The notes under the pieces: model-generated | What the model was told of the DNA's origin: nothing | The model's input: the letters and a program-made list of their open reading frames with translations, nothing else | Databases searched by the model: none | Source: Brachypterus glaber | Lineage: Eukaryota; Arthropoda; Insecta; Coleoptera; Kateretidae | DNA length: 64,000 bases | Assembly: GCA_958510825.1 (NCBI GenBank) | Contig: OY294047.1 | Location: 37,545,747 to 37,609,746, forward strand | Reading direction: 5' to 3' | Shown: positions 1-12,165 of the stretch, piece after piece | Numbering within the stretch: position 1 is the stretch's first letter | Layout of the letters: every line of letters starts with the position of its first letter | Translations under genes and position numbers: made by a program

Positions 1-716
1 GATCAATAATAATATTAATTTTTGCCTTTCTTGCCGCACCGCAATGTTAACCATATTTAAGGTCACGCAAAATACAAAGGTCCTAAATCGTTTATTGAAA
101 GAATTTTTTAAATCGGACATTTAGTTTAAAAGTTACAAGGTTTAAAGACACAAAACAGACACCCACTTTTTTCATTTTTCTCGACGTTTCATGACATTTC
201 AAATCCAAAAATGCAAAAAAAACATTTTTGAAATTTCGCTCGACTTCACCCTAAAACAATAATTCATTAGAGAAAAAATATACGACCTTTGTCGTTGGAG
301 ATACGGCTTTTTGTAATGTAGTGACTATAATTAATATTTTTACTACTATATATAAAATATATATTTCTATTTACTGCTGTACAGGCACATCCTATGAACA
401 TAGTACAATAAATTAGAAAAAACGTAAAAAAAACGATCGATCCGGTCGATTTTTTTATATTTGCCTAAATTGCTTCTTATCGTGTGTTTAATCAATTTAT
501 GAAAAAAAATCATGGGTCGGAAACAAAAAGTTCAAATTTGCAAAAAACCACCGTGAAATAACTATTATTGTATTGATGAATAAATTTCGTTTCCTTCATG
601 TATAAATTGATAATAACGAAGTAAATATAAATTAAAATTTTAAGTTAAAATATAGTTTTCTTTGTTACCAACCAAAAAATTATATAATAACATGTCTTCT
701 TCTAAAATCAGCAACA
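1..716. other. Intronic, nothing identified
   Basis: AT-rich Dfd intron sequence with poly-A/T runs. No repeat partner, coding frame or RNA seen. Confidence 0.5.
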
Positions 717-1557
717 GGGGAAGGGGGGCTAGTGTTAACAGGGGAAAGTATTAACAGTCAATTTTTAGAAAAACTACATGCACCAGACACTTTATATTTA
801 CATGTTAATTTTGTTTAAGAGTACACAAAGCTACAAAAAACCTAACTTGGTGCCAAAACTTCGTATGTGGTCTGTACAGATGATGTCACTTTTTTGTCAT
901 GTAATCTTAAAAATTTGCTCTTAAAATGTTTTGAATAAAAATTCAGTATTCAGATTAAGAAATGAAACATTTATATCAATATATGGATAATTTACTTGGC
1001 TTCATTCCTTTGTAATTATTTTTTGAATAAGTCTTCTCATTTCTCTGTACAGCATATTTTTGCAAAAAAATGCAAAAAAATATATTAACAATTTTATAAG
1101 GCAAGTATTAACAAATAAAATAATGTATTGTCCATTCTTGTTTAGGGATGAAACATATATAGCCAGTAGAAATAAAAATATAATTATTTAAAAAATTGTG
1201 GAGAAGACTTTAAGTTTGTTTTATTTTTTGAAGTATTAACAAATATTTGCATGCAAGTTATACAGTAAAATTTCATCTTTATATTTTTAAGTTTTAATTA
1301 ATAGGGTTTATCGCCCATTTGATTACATAGGTTAAAACTTGCCCCATGGCTGTTAATTCTTGCCCCAAAAACTTTTGATATTTTTTATTTAAATTAATTT
1401 TACATAAAATCTGTAAAAGTTAAAATTTTTATTTTTTCACTAAATAATAGCTGAAGGTTAAAATGTTTATATTCTATAAAATAAAAGTACAAAAATTAAT
1501 TTTTGTAGGCAGTACGAATTTTTTTCCAACAAGTGTTAAGACTAGCCCCCCTTCTCC
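717..1557. mobile_element. MITE-like element, GGGGAAGGGGGGCTAG ends
   Basis: Inverted ends GGGGAAGGGGGGCTAG and CTAGCCCCCCTTCTCC, 841 bp apart, continuing to GTTAAC/GTTAAG. AT-rich noncoding interior with ACTTGCCCCATGG and TTCTTGCCCC motifs (1335-1365). No clear target duplication. Confidence 0.5.
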
Positions 1558-2224
1558 TATCTAATTAATTAAATATAAAGAAGATTATCATTAAAAAAGA
1601 AACAAGAAAATAGTGCCTATAAAAAGATCTTTAAGCGCAATCGACTCGTACTTTAAGATCGTGCTTTATAAAAGATGTTTTTTAATTAAACTATTAAAAG
1701 ATGATTAGGTTTACGAGATTATAATTTTTCCTAAATTATAAGCAAAATATATTTTCAGTAATTTCTCGTACTTAAAAGTTTGTGGTTTTATTTTTGTAAA
1801 AATAGGTAATGAGCAAATCTATTATACACCAGAAGGATCTTTGTAGTGGTCAGAAAAACGGACTACCTGATCCCAAAAACTATTTCTAAACCTTCTTGAT
1901 TGGTTGTATTTTAATGATCCTATTATAAAAGACTCATGGGTACGAGCACGCCTAGTTATTTAAAATATGCCATTTTAAAATAAAAAATAAAATATTTACC
2001 TACTAAAAGTTTGGGCTAACTTTCGGAGCAATTTTTTTTAAAGTCTTAGCTTGATAAATAATATAAATATAAAATAAATCAAAAAAGAAAAAAAAACTAA
2101 AAAAAATAATTTTTCAAAAAAAAAAAAAATTAATAAAAAATTAAATTTTTTCAAGAATTTTTTTTAAAAAAAAGTTTCTTTTCCCTTTTAAAAACGAAAA
2201 AAAAATTAAAAAAAATATTTTTAC
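1558..2224. other. Intronic, homopolymer-rich
   Basis: AT-rich; 2030-2220 is a low-complexity A-rich/T-rich run. Nothing else. Confidence 0.5.
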
Positions 2225-2500
2225 CCCCTTACACCAACCCGATTGTTACCAAAGACAATCCCAGCCTATGGTTCAAATTTTTAAGTCCTTTGCCCGAAGC
2301 TTTTTTGAGTTATCTTTTGGATCTCGGACACACACACCGACAGATCGACAGACAGAGAATTTATTTTACGAAAATCATAATTTTTGGATATAATAAAACC
2401 TCCAGAAACGTAAAAAAAAGAAATAATAATTTTTAGATTTTTTTTTTTTGCTAACACAAGACTTTCCTCGGGGAAAGTAAAAATACATGAATTATTTTTA
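2225..2500 (+). repeat. Dispersed repeat with CGACAGATCGACAGACAGAG
   Basis: ATTGTTACCAAAGACAATCC, TTTCAAGTC-like and GAGTTAT...ACACACACCGACAGATC motifs are shared in order with the segment at 61020-61150 and recall a common insect interspersed repeat. Class unknown. Confidence 0.45.
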
Positions 2501-2831
2501 TATACACAGAGAGAAATTTTTGTTAAAAACAAGTACGTAATATTCTGATCAAGTGATTTAAAAATTTACATATACGCACTTAACACGATATGTGTATAAT
2601 ATTTCCGTTTTCGTATTTTTTATTCAAAACTGTGTTAAAAAGTGAAACTCTGTTGGATAGAAAATAAAATCGTTTATTAAATTATATTAAATTAATAAAA
2701 AGTCTATAAATAAGAAATGTGCCTCCCCACAAGCCGATATTTATTACTATTCACTCTTGTGCCAAAATTGTCAACTTTATAATTAAATAATATATTTTTT
2801 GACTTTTTTTTTTAATTTAATATAATTTAAA

Positions 2832-3168
2832 AATAGTTATTTATTGTACTAGTGGGTAAAGTAAGATATTGCCCATGAGAAAATTAACCTGCGAGGCGTC
2901 AGCCAAGCAGGTTAATTTTCGAGAGGACAATATCGGTTTACCCATGAGTGCCATACAAGGTTTTATCCAATAAATAGCTTAGAAATTCATATTTTTATTA
3001 AAAATTTTAATGACATTTACAAGAAAATAATTTGACAAGTGACAGTTGAGTGGGTAAAATAAATAATTATCCACTCAATAAAGTAAAAGCCACGCGGGAG
3101 TTATTATTGAGTTTATCAATTCAAAATAAAGCTGGTAATTGTCTTATTATCTGTATGTATTGGATAAA
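2832..3168 (+). repeat. Repeat family A (hairpin core), copy 1
   Basis: First of three ~300-340-bp copies. Core hairpin AAAATTAACCTGC (2880-2892) / GCAGGTTAATTTT (2907-2919) with loop GAGGCGTCAGCCAA. Also carries GACAAGTGACAGTTGAGTGG and CAGGTAATTG-like segments. Nonautonomous element of unknown class. Confidence 0.75.
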
Positions 3169-4129
3169 CGATTTTATTACCAACAAAGTTTCACTTTTTA
3201 ACATAGTTTTAAATAAAAAAATGCGAAAAAGGAAATGTTATACCATGAACATATCTCCAGATCATGCGAGAACTAGCCCCAAACAAAATGCGACTACTAG
3301 CCCCAGTGGACAATTTTACGTTATGTATCAAGTACTTTCTAATTAACAAATAAAAACTTCTAAATGACAATATCAACAAATAATATACACCTTAAACTAT
3401 TATTATACATACAATTTTCGTATCTTATTGTTTTAAATCAGTAAAAATAAGAAAAAATATTTACCACAAAAAAATTACTAGGCGCTTTAATTTTGACATT
3501 TTTTGGTTTATCTTGCTGCTCTTTTAATTTATTGCTTTTAAGTTTACAAATGATAAATGACACTGTTGTAACGCAGAGGTTATTCTTGGTTTGGTGCAGA
3601 AAAATATTTTACTTTTTGAGATATAAGTACTTCGACAACTAACACCTGCGACAACCATCCCCGGTCACCCCTACTATTGAACTTGAAACAAATTATTGAA
3701 TTTTTTAAATTAGTTAAATATATTTAGGTATATTAGTAGTAGTAAGGGTGGGGAGGCTACAAGCCAGGCAACTAGGCCATTATGGCCCTTTTTGCCATTT
3801 AGGTATATTAAGTATTTAATACTATTTCATATCAGAGTTTTTCTCCGTGTGTAGGTTTGGAACGGTTTGGAAATAAATAAATGTTTGTTTTCAATCAATC
3901 TAGTGTTATATTACAAACAAATTAAATTTAATTACTGTCATTGATATAAATAAGTTTAAATTAAAAAGTCATTAACGCATTTTTAATTTATACGAGCTAT
4001 TAAATAATGTTTTTCTTCAAGCGTACTAAAATGTTCATATTTTATAACTGAACACACTAGTTAGAAGTGATCTATTTTTTTACAGTAAAAAAATGAGTTC
4101 ATTGTTGTACGCCGTAAAAAAAAGTTAGT
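3169..4129. other. Intronic, nothing firm
   Basis: Contains two ACTAGCCCCA motifs (3270-3305) recalling the element at 717, and a GC-richer patch with AGGCCATTATGGCC (3772-3787). No gene. Confidence 0.4.
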
Positions 4130-4387
4130 TAGCAAAACCACCACTGGCGGCAGCACTCTTTGACTTTGATGACAGCCATACTTTAAACTTGTTTGTTTAT
4201 TATGTAAACAGGTGGTTGACTCGAGATTCTGTGCAAAAACCTTGTATGAAATTGATTAAAAATGATTGAAAAAGAATATATGGTTTATACACCTACAAAT
4301 CTCTCCGAAATTGCAAATGCTACATTGGACAAGTTACCATCGAAATCGCGAAAAGTGTACGATTTAGCCTGCGAAAAAAAATTAAAA
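4130..4387 (+). pseudogene. Possible Crypton/tyrosine-recombinase-type N-terminal fragment
   Basis: A 41-codon frame from ATG at 4262 to TGA at 4385-4387 reads MIEKEYMVYTPTNL... then LDKLPSKSRKVYDLA. The LPxKSRxxY pattern resembles the core-binding domain start of Crypton-like tyrosine recombinases in animal genomes (LPxKSxxxYxxAYxxF), but the frame stops at once and no catalytic region follows. The upstream part (4130-4261) may be its leader. Weak identification. Confidence 0.25.
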
Positions 4388-4524
4388 TGAGCTAAGGAAG
4401 GTTTAAGTTCATTTCAAAAGGGTTTTATTGGCCTATTTTAATAAACAAAACATACTTTATTACTGAATAAATTAAATTCAAAAATTAATATTTAAAAAAT
4501 ATATATAGGATACTTGAAGAAAAA

Positions 4525-4660
4525 ATAGTATGTTTCACTCAGAGGAAAAGTGCTTTTTTTTACTCGTCTGTAGTTTCCGGACTCCGCTTCGCGTCGTCCG
4601 TAAATTCTACAGACTAGTAAAAAAAGCTTCACTTTTCCTCTTAGTAAAACAATATACTAT
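4525..4660. repeat. 136-bp foldback repeat
   Basis: Long imperfect palindrome: AATAGTATGTTTCACT at one end, AATATACTATT at the other. The arms include GAGGAAAAGTG / CACTTTTCCTC and GTCTGTAG / CTACAGAC around a GCTTCGCGTC loop. MITE-like. Confidence 0.6.
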
Positions 4661-4986
4661 TTTCTTTATAATTGTGGTAAGTAAAAAAAAAGGTCGTATA
4701 TGTTCTACAACCCTTCAAAACAACCCAGAAAGCAAGTAGCTAGAGTTCCTCTGATATTAATATAAATAAAAATAGAATTCACGGTGACATAGCGTAGCTT
4801 CCTTATGAACAGTAATCGGCGTAAACTCAGTTATGACTCATCAACGTTGAAAATAAACACAGAAACATAGGCTTAAAGAATAATTTTGCCGAATTATGAC
4901 TGAAATTTTTATAAGGGTCACTAAATCGAAACATTTGACGACTAATTTTTTACATACAACAATATTGACTATACATATTAACTATA

Positions 4987-4987
4987 C

Positions 4988-5012
<25 letters not shown>
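4987..5012. repeat. (TA)n microsatellite
   Basis: About 13 TA units directly before repeat B copy 1; the second B copy also begins with (TA)n. Confidence 0.9.
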
Positions 5013-5018
<6 letters not shown>

Positions 5019-5238
5019 TTTTTCAAAGAAAAAACCGACATTCGATTTTTATGTTTTAAGAATTCGAAAGTTTTTAATTTTTATTTATCACTAACTTTTT
5101 TCCCACCTTACTCGTTTAAATGGTACCATTAAAAAAAATCAACATAAAAACAAATAAAAATGTAAATATTTAAAACCTCGCGTTAACGCTAGAGTCGACG
5201 CGGCGCCTATGCGAGTACTGGAAATTCGCCGAGTACTG
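5011..5238 (+). repeat. Repeat family B, copy 1
   Basis: TATCGGTGTTTTTCAAAG... to ...AAATTCGCCGAGTACTG, ending in a GC-rich patch (GAGTCGACGCGGCGCC). About 93% identical by eye to 15430-15658, same orientation, both preceded by (TA)n. Noncoding. Confidence 0.8.
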
Positions 5239-5354
5239 CTTATGAAGCAATTTTGGACATATGTTTATATGAACTATTTTTTTTTTGCTTTTTGATAAAA
5301 ATTCAGCTTTCAACGTTCAAGGCTTGAAAAATGGGTCTTACATATCGCTTAGTT

Positions 5355-5646
5355 TTTTTTTTAATTTTTTCATAATATTTAGATAATTATTGATTGTATT
5401 AATTGGTAATGATTGTAATTAATTATATTTAACAAATAAAAAGTTATTTAAAGCTATTTTTTTGGGTTTAATTAGTAAAAATTGCACAAAGAACTCAAAC
5501 ATTTAAAGTGATAGAAATCAATGGTTTATAAAATTTACTCCTACTGGCAGAGACAAAATTATTATTGCTATAGGTGAAGAAAATCGATTTCACAGTCTGA
5601 AAACATGATAAATAATGGTATGTTCTAAAGCTGGTAGTGAAAAAAA
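5355..5646 (+). repeat. Dispersed repeat X, copy 1 (empty site)
   Basis: Contains AAAAATTGCACAAAGAACTC, GATTTCACAGTCTGAAAAC and ATAAATAATGGTATGTTC. It is the uninterrupted paralog of 29447-29697/30715-30745 and the unexpanded relative of 38230-39240. Confidence 0.75.
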
Positions 5647-6044
5647 GTCTTTAAAGACTTTAGCGGGATCTAGCTATAGTTGCAATGTCTCTCTACCTGT
5701 AAAAAAACGATTAATATCATGCAAATAGAAAGAAGACAAAAAGAAAATAAATAAAGAACAAGAAAATATATACAAAATAACAATATTTATTTTTATCTTT
5801 GTGCAATAAACATAAGTGCAAAGGAAAAGAAAACATATGTGCAAAAATTATAAAGAATTTATAGTACAGAAGCATTTTGTTTCAATGTTTTTATATTTGC
5901 CAAAAGTAGAAAAAATTATATTTGCAATATTAGTTCCTTGACAATTTACTAAAAATAAATAACTATATAGTTATATATATATTATATATATAATATTTTT
6001 ATAACTTACTAGTTTTAGACAACAAAATTTGTTGTCTAAAGCAT
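5647..6044. other. Intronic, AT-rich
   Basis: AT-rich with a short TA-rich palindrome at 5960-5995. Nothing else. Confidence 0.4.
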
Positions 6045-6683
6045 ATTTTTTATTCGATTGATTCTAAAAGCGACACTTTTTGTTCATGTTTTACGGGCGA
6101 AAAGTGGAACTTTGTGGCCCTAGAGCCAAATTTTTTTTTCGCCCGCTTACTAAAACGTGTATTTTTTTGCTTTTTAAAAGAAGATTACTGTAATATTTAT
6201 TATTATTTAAGTAATATTGCCTTTTGGTCACTTTTGATCTTGAACTAACCCTTCTTTTTGACCAGATACAGTTATTATAATCATTTCATACAAAATAAAA
6301 AATTTCCATAACATAACCTCAAAATATATGTCAACTGATTAATCTGTATTCACCCACTAAAATAAATTAAAAACACAAAATTTCAATTGTAAAATCACTT
6401 TCAATATTTATAATATTCATAGAACGGTTTCACAGGTATTATTTTTACAACAGATACATTTTAACAGAAATTAATCACCAAGCTATAGCTTATTTCATTT
6501 GAAAATGAAACCGCAAGCAAAAGAAACGATTCAGTTGTTTTTGTAGCGATTTGATTGGACAGCAATTTGTCATGAATAACTAGATAAGTAATAAGACAGT
6601 AAAAAGAAATATTTTTTGCACTTTAAAATTAAGTATATTTTAATAATTTATTATAATTAGTAAAAATCGAATAAAAAATATTG
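6045..6683. mobile_element. Repeat family C, copy 1 (TATTTTTTATTCGAT ends)
   Basis: Perfect 15-bp inverted ends TATTTTTTATTCGAT / ATCGAATAAAAAATA. The subterminal AAGCGACACTTTTTGTTCAT and TTTTACGGGCGAAAAGTGG block is shared with both ends of the element at 54672. Noncoding interior; internal hairpin CGGGCGAAAAG...TTTTCGCCCG at about 6098-6145. Confidence 0.6.
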
Positions 6684-6693
6684 TATAATACAC

Positions 6694-6804
6694 GGGCAAA
6701 AAGTAAATTTTCGATTTCGTAGGTTTATTACCCTTGGGCCGGCCCGATCGGCCGGCCCTCAGCTTCTAAAAACCTACTCTATCGAAAAACTTAACTTTTT
6801 GCCC
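6694..6804. repeat. GC-cored palindrome
   Basis: Arms GGGCAAAAAGTAAATTTTCG and its inverse CGAAAAACTTAACTTTTTGC, and a nearly perfect GC-rich core GGGCCGGCCCGATCGGCC (6736-6758). Lies 11 bp from the end of family C copy 1 and shares GGGC(A/G)AAAAG with it. Confidence 0.65.
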
Positions 6805-7112
6805 TTTCACTATAAATAACTCTTATATTGTAGCTTCATTTACTATAACTGTAGAAGAAGGAACATAAATAACCACTTTTGACATATAGAACAACAATGA
6901 ATAAAATAGTATATAATGAATAAAAAAAACTTACTGCCATTAGCCGATAAGTCATGTGAATTCGAAACTGGAAAGATGAAAATAAATATTATTATGATAG
7001 CATATTTTATTAAAATAATAATAATAGTAATAACAATGAAAACAATGTTATGTATCTGATAGGTGGTACTAATTTATTTAATGAATCTATTATTTATGTA
7101 ATTATAATTATA

Positions 7113-7805
7113 CCGGGTGTCCCAACTCTATTTACCCAGCGGTTTTCTCAAAAACTAAAAAAGATAATCAAGTTCTGCCAAAACCATCTTAAATTAGGCA
7201 ACTTAAACGATCTTTTACCATATATTTGATACTTACAGCTCTTAAAATGAGGGCAGAGGGGCATGGGGTGGAGTTTTTTTTTAATGGAAAGGGAGGTGTG
7301 ATACATCATTTTAAAGTAAATAAAATTCTCTATTGGAGTGTATATTTTTTAATTTTTAAACAATTTTTTTAAGGTTTTGATTCATTAATTTTTTGTGCTA
7401 AAAAACCCGATTTTTTAAGTTTTTTTTTTTGTAAATTTTTATTTATGTCAATTAAAGTTAGTTTAAAAGTATAATTTACGTTTTTTCATCATGAAACTAA
7501 TAACTTAAAAAAAATGTTTGATTTTTTTATAGAAATTTTGACAAAAATACCCATTTTCAACCCTATTTTAAATTAAAAATATTAAAAATATACAGTTAAA
7601 TGGAGAATTTAATAAGCTTTAAAATGATGTATCTATTTAAAAAAATAACCCCCTATGCCCCCTACCCATATTTTAAGAGCTGAAAGTATCAATTATAGGC
7701 TAAAAGATAGTTTAAGTTGTTTTATTTAAGATGGTTTTCGCAGAATTTGATTATCTCTTTAAGTTTTCGAGAAAATCGTTGGGTAAATAGAGTTGGAACA
7801 CCCGA
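7113..7805. mobile_element. Foldback MITE family D, copy 1
   Basis: TA-flanked; ends CCGGGTGTCCCAACTC and GAGTTGGAACACCCGA. The arms are inverted for ~280 bp each and share AGCTCTTAAAATG and the GGGCATGGGG motif with the copy at 25359. Probably Tc1/mariner-like; no frame. Confidence 0.8.
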
Positions 7806-7807
7806 TA

Positions 7808-9399
7808 TATAGAATGCGAATAAATAAATATGTATTTTATTCTGATAAGAATACAAAGGCTAATTAGTTAATTGGAATCAGCTAATTGTATTAAAATAAA
7901 ATTTTTTATTTATAATGCATTACGGAAAACATGTAAGGGGAATAGCTTAAAAAATAATAATGTTACCTTAAGAAAACACGGACAAAATATTGTTTAAGAA
8001 ACTCATATTCTGATATTTTCTTTTGTAATTTTTTTTATTTTGGGTATGTAGTATTACTATAATTTATATAATCAAAATATATTACATCAATAAATAAAAC
8101 AAGTTTTAAAAATATTGATCGATTAATTTTTGGTATAAATAAAAAATGGTAATGGGATGAGAAGAGACCATTGTGGTACTTTGAGTTTGTAATTATATGA
8201 CGCGCATTTCCTATTCTAATGCTCACAAGCTATCAAAATTACAGGTATAACTTATTCATAAAAATATAAAGTCAAATACAATCAAAAGCCTTGGTAAAAT
8301 CACAAAAAGTTAAGAAAGGCATAAAATGATAAGTTTTCTCACAACATTGCCTAAAATTTCTATATAATGATCTATTTTACATCAGGATCCAGAAACTTTT
8401 GAGTATTATCTACCAGTAGATTCTGGGTTCTATTACCCAGAGTCTACTGGTAGATATAATACTACAAAGGTCTTGTGTTTTACTATGCTCTTTTTCTGTT
8501 GTAAATTATTTTAATAAATGCAAATAATTAATTTTTATCAAGTTAAAGCAAAATTTGCGTTACCAGTCATATACAATACAAAAATTTACCGCGAGACAAA
8601 ACAATACGTATATTATATTACTTATAATAGGTGCATTGCTTTTTTAAAGGGTTGTCTAATGTTTCTTCAAATATTTGTAGATAATGATTAAAGTTAAACA
8701 AAATTACTTGTCAAATAACTTTATTTACTTTATTTTATAAATTTGAAAGGAAAAAAGACATTACGAGTTTTAAAGTGTACCTATTACATTGTTTAAATAG
8801 AACGAAATATACTTTTTACTTTTAAAACTGTATATTTTAGTTTTGCTTAATGATAAAAAAATAAATATCATTGTGCATGTTTATTAAATATTCAAACAAA
8901 GTAAAATTGCTTTTAAACTCTTTGATCAACCCTTACCTTACACAATCAAATCGAATTATAATGACATTTTTCTTTTTCTATTTAAACTATTAAACATAAA
9001 AAAGTTCAGTTAAACAAATAACATTATTAACTATTTTTAAATAGAATAGAAAAACTATAAAAGTGCACTGTTGTATCACTTTTTACAAACAATCGAATTT
9101 TAAAACGTAGTAGTTTTCCAACACATTTAAAACTACGTTAAATATATAAAAACCTTAAATGGAATTAGCACGATTAGTTTATAATAATATGTTTTTTTAG
9201 TAAAAGCACAAATTGATCGCTGGAAAAGAAAAAATTACAAGTTTTAAGATCACAATATGATCATAATATGAATATTATAATATATTATTATGTTATTAAC
9301 TAACAAATTAAAACTAACAATTACAGTTTTAATTTATTTTCAGCAATATTTTGATAAACATTTTCCTATAAATAGGTTATATTGATCAATGGGGTTTGA
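7808..9399. other. Intronic, no gene
   Basis: Apart from the stem-loop at 8388 I see only AT-rich single-copy-looking sequence. Minus-strand 63-codon frame at 8035-8226 has no recognisable motif. Confidence 0.4.
8388..8475. repeat. Stem-loop of ~85 nt
   Basis: ATTATCTACCAGTAGATTCT pairs with AGTCTACTGGTAGATATAAT across a 6-nt loop; pairing continues weakly outward (CTTTTG/CAAAGG). It resembles a miRNA precursor in size but may be a small palindromic element. In the Dfd intron. Confidence 0.4.
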
Positions 9400-9860
9400 C
9401 TTTATTGGCAAAAAGTACAGACCAATTATACAAACAAATTTTACATGTTAAAAAGATTTGCGAAGAAAAAATTCCTACCTTTGTTTCTTATTTAAACTAT
9501 TAAACAATCAAATTGACTATATAGATCTACTTAAGAATAGAATTTTTAAAGTACCTAGAAATTATTTAAGACAGAGTGAAACATTTTATGTCAACTTTTC
9601 AAGAACAAATATTTTATATAAATCTCCATCGTACATCATGTGTGATAATTTTAATTATTTAAATAGTGATTTAGATGTTAATTATTCTAGCTTAGATAAA
9701 ATTATATACAAGAGAAATCTTTAGGTAGGTTTTTTGTAAAATTTGTATTTTACTAATATTTCTAATGTCCTTATTCTTTTTTTTTTAATATTGTAAAATG
9801 TTGTCCTGTTATTGGTTTTCATACTGTTGGATAATACAAGTTTATTTATTTATTTATTTA
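9400..9860 (+). pseudogene. LINE 3' end: reverse-transcriptase C-terminal fragment
   Basis: Frame 9458-9724 reads LRRKNSYLCFLFKLLNNQID...KVPRNYLRQSETFYV...RTNILYKSPSYIMCDNFN, matching the usual C-terminal tail of Jockey/CR1-type non-LTR retrotransposon proteins (LLNxxID, VPxxxxR, F.v...RTNY.k.SPl.Rmc..yN). A 3' UTR and a (TTTA)n tail follow (9840-9860). The upstream RT domain is absent: a typical 5'-truncated, dead insertion. Clade assignment is tentative. Confidence 0.7.
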
Positions 9861-11592
9861 AAAAAATCAGAAAAAAAATAATAAAGAAGTTATTGTACTC
9901 CGTTTATTAATTTAGAAATCGTAAACAATTAATATTAAACATGATATAATCTTATTAAATATAGGCACGTGCACACTTAAGGTCATAACGTCAAATAAAC
10001 AAATGACTGGACATTTAACGTAATGACCAGCGCTATAAATTTCAAGCTGTTGCTTCCGTCTGTAACATGATATCATCTGTGTTATCTGAGCTAGAATAAT
10101 TCGAAAGAATTTAGTTTTTAACAGTTTTGTTTTATATTAACGTCATTAACACGTTATCAAATAAAACCTACAAGAAAGTTGTTTTTGTTTCTTTTTATTT
10201 TGTTTTGTAGAAAGGTGTTACTACAAATGGAGATTAAGATAAGTAATCCTACTTTAGTATAACACACAGTATGTAACACACCCATATGTCATAAGGTTTT
10301 TAATGTTTAACGTATTAGATTTAGAATAGTGCATGATAAATTTACATTACAAAAGATTTATGGAATATTTTAAAGAAAGTATAATCGTTTTGGATTCAAA
10401 AGAATTTATATAGGTTGCTGTAAAATTAAATACACAGTATTAAAAACACAAGTAACTAAAAATAATGCGGGAAAAACTGTTTCCACAAAAATGTTTCTTG
10501 TTTGGAAATAATTTTGACATGGGTAAGCCTATGGAGTAGTTACTTTCTTAAAAAAAAAAATTAAAAAATAGTTAAATGATAATTATTATAATTATTCCCC
10601 ATTATTAGAACACTCGCATAATTTTTTAACGTAAATAATAATAAAATAATTATGTCGTTCTCCCTACGTTACATAGGACGGTGCATATTTTTAACACCGC
10701 ATAAGTAAAGCCTACTTAGTAGCTACTACTAGGCCAGCAGGTAAATGCAAAAAAGTAATTGTTTTAACCGTTACTAACTTAACGGATTGGTCAGGAAAAT
10801 TGGAAACACCCTGTACGTAAGTTTCAGTATAACTGTGTAAACAACTTGTTTTCAATAAAGTTGGATTAAAATTGTATTGATTTTATTTATTATCATTCCA
10901 ACAGTCGTTTCAAAGAAACTATTGAAGATAAAGTATCTGAAGAAATTAGTGCTATTCAAAGATTCACAATTGTAAAAAAATTAACCATAAACACCGACCA
11001 AAACAAGAATGTATCAGTTTCAAGGGCAGCTCTTAAAAGAGTAAAAAATTACTTCATGTCAAAAACTCCCCATAATAAACCTCCCCATATATAAAAATAA
11101 ATGTCTCTCATACATCAGAAAAACACCTGAAGACCACACAAACATTTATTTGACATTAGCAAATCGGCACACCCAAAAAAGACCATCGGCAAGACTTGAT
11201 ACTTTAAGTAGTGCCAATTTATAATCTTTTATTTACCAAATGACTCTCAATTTGTATCCTCTTACCATTGTGACCTTGACGCGGAATCAGTCTCATCAAA
11301 CCATTGTTAAAATATTGATAAATTATATGGGACGTTCTAGGGAAAAGAATGTTATATTAAAATTAAAAAGCCATCAGTTTGCTAATAAAACACTAAAAAT
11401 AAAGAAATGGGTAGAGCTAAGAAACAAAATAAAGAAAGAAAACCAAAACAGGGATACGATTTCTATGACCTAAAACAATCTAGCAGGACTATTTTTATTC
11501 TGATGCAAGTTGTTCAACTAAATTATACAAATGTTAAAATATCTTTCCATCGTGATAAATGGTACACTGACAGAAATGTTGTTGTAATATAG
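9861..11592. other. Intronic with a weak coding-like stretch
   Basis: Between 10915 and 11225 a frame reads SRFKETIEDKVSEEISAIQR..., stops, and continues in another frame as KCLSYIRKTPEDHTNIYLTL... to a stop near 11224. A CATTCCAACAG acceptor-like end precedes it. It could be a decayed coding sequence; no family recognised. Confidence 0.25.
9981..10028. repeat. 48-bp palindrome
   Basis: GGTCATAACGTCAAATAAAC pairs with the inverse ending AACGTAATGACC. Confidence 0.6.
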
Positions 11593-11755
11593 GTGCCAAC
11601 CATATTTTGGAATATGCCATAGCATAAATATGTTATACAATACAATAACTAGCTGTAGAATTAAGAGGTAAATAACATACAACTGTTATAAATACAACAA
11701 ATATTATCATATATCCTCGTTAGTATTATACTATAGTACAATTTGTGGTTGGCAC
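11593..11755. mobile_element. 163-bp MITE with GTGCCAACCA ends
   Basis: Inverted ends GTGCCAACCATATTTTG and CAATTTGTGGTTGGCAC in AT-rich flanks (TATA-like both sides). The interior is AT-rich and partly palindromic. A similar GTGGTTGGAGCATATATAAC occurs near 51770. Confidence 0.6.
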
Positions 11756-12165
11756 ATATATAACAATATGTTGTTGTATTAATAACGCTATTATTCTATC
11801 AGTGTATCATCATCATCGTTATCAGTACTGGTTTGAGACAGCTAAGGATAATATTTAAAAAATATTGGAATTTCTATGGTTTAAATCTTGTAACTCGGCT
11901 TACAAATTGACATTTAAACATCCGTACTTAAGGAGATGCTATATATTTAAGTTCATATCATATTATTTAATACATATTAGAGATTTCAAGTATAAGAATT
12001 TTCATCAAGGAGAGGATTAAGAAACTAGAGATGTGAAAGTGTAGAGTTTTTAAGAACTAGATAAAATTAGAAGTAAAGGTGATATGATAAGAGAGATGTT
12101 AAGAAGTAGAGATATCGTGGAAAAATAAAGAGTAAGATATGTTTCACTGACTGATTATCTTGGTA
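11756..12165. other. Intronic, nothing identified
   Basis: AT-rich, short ATCATCATCATCG run at 11807. No feature. Confidence 0.4.
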
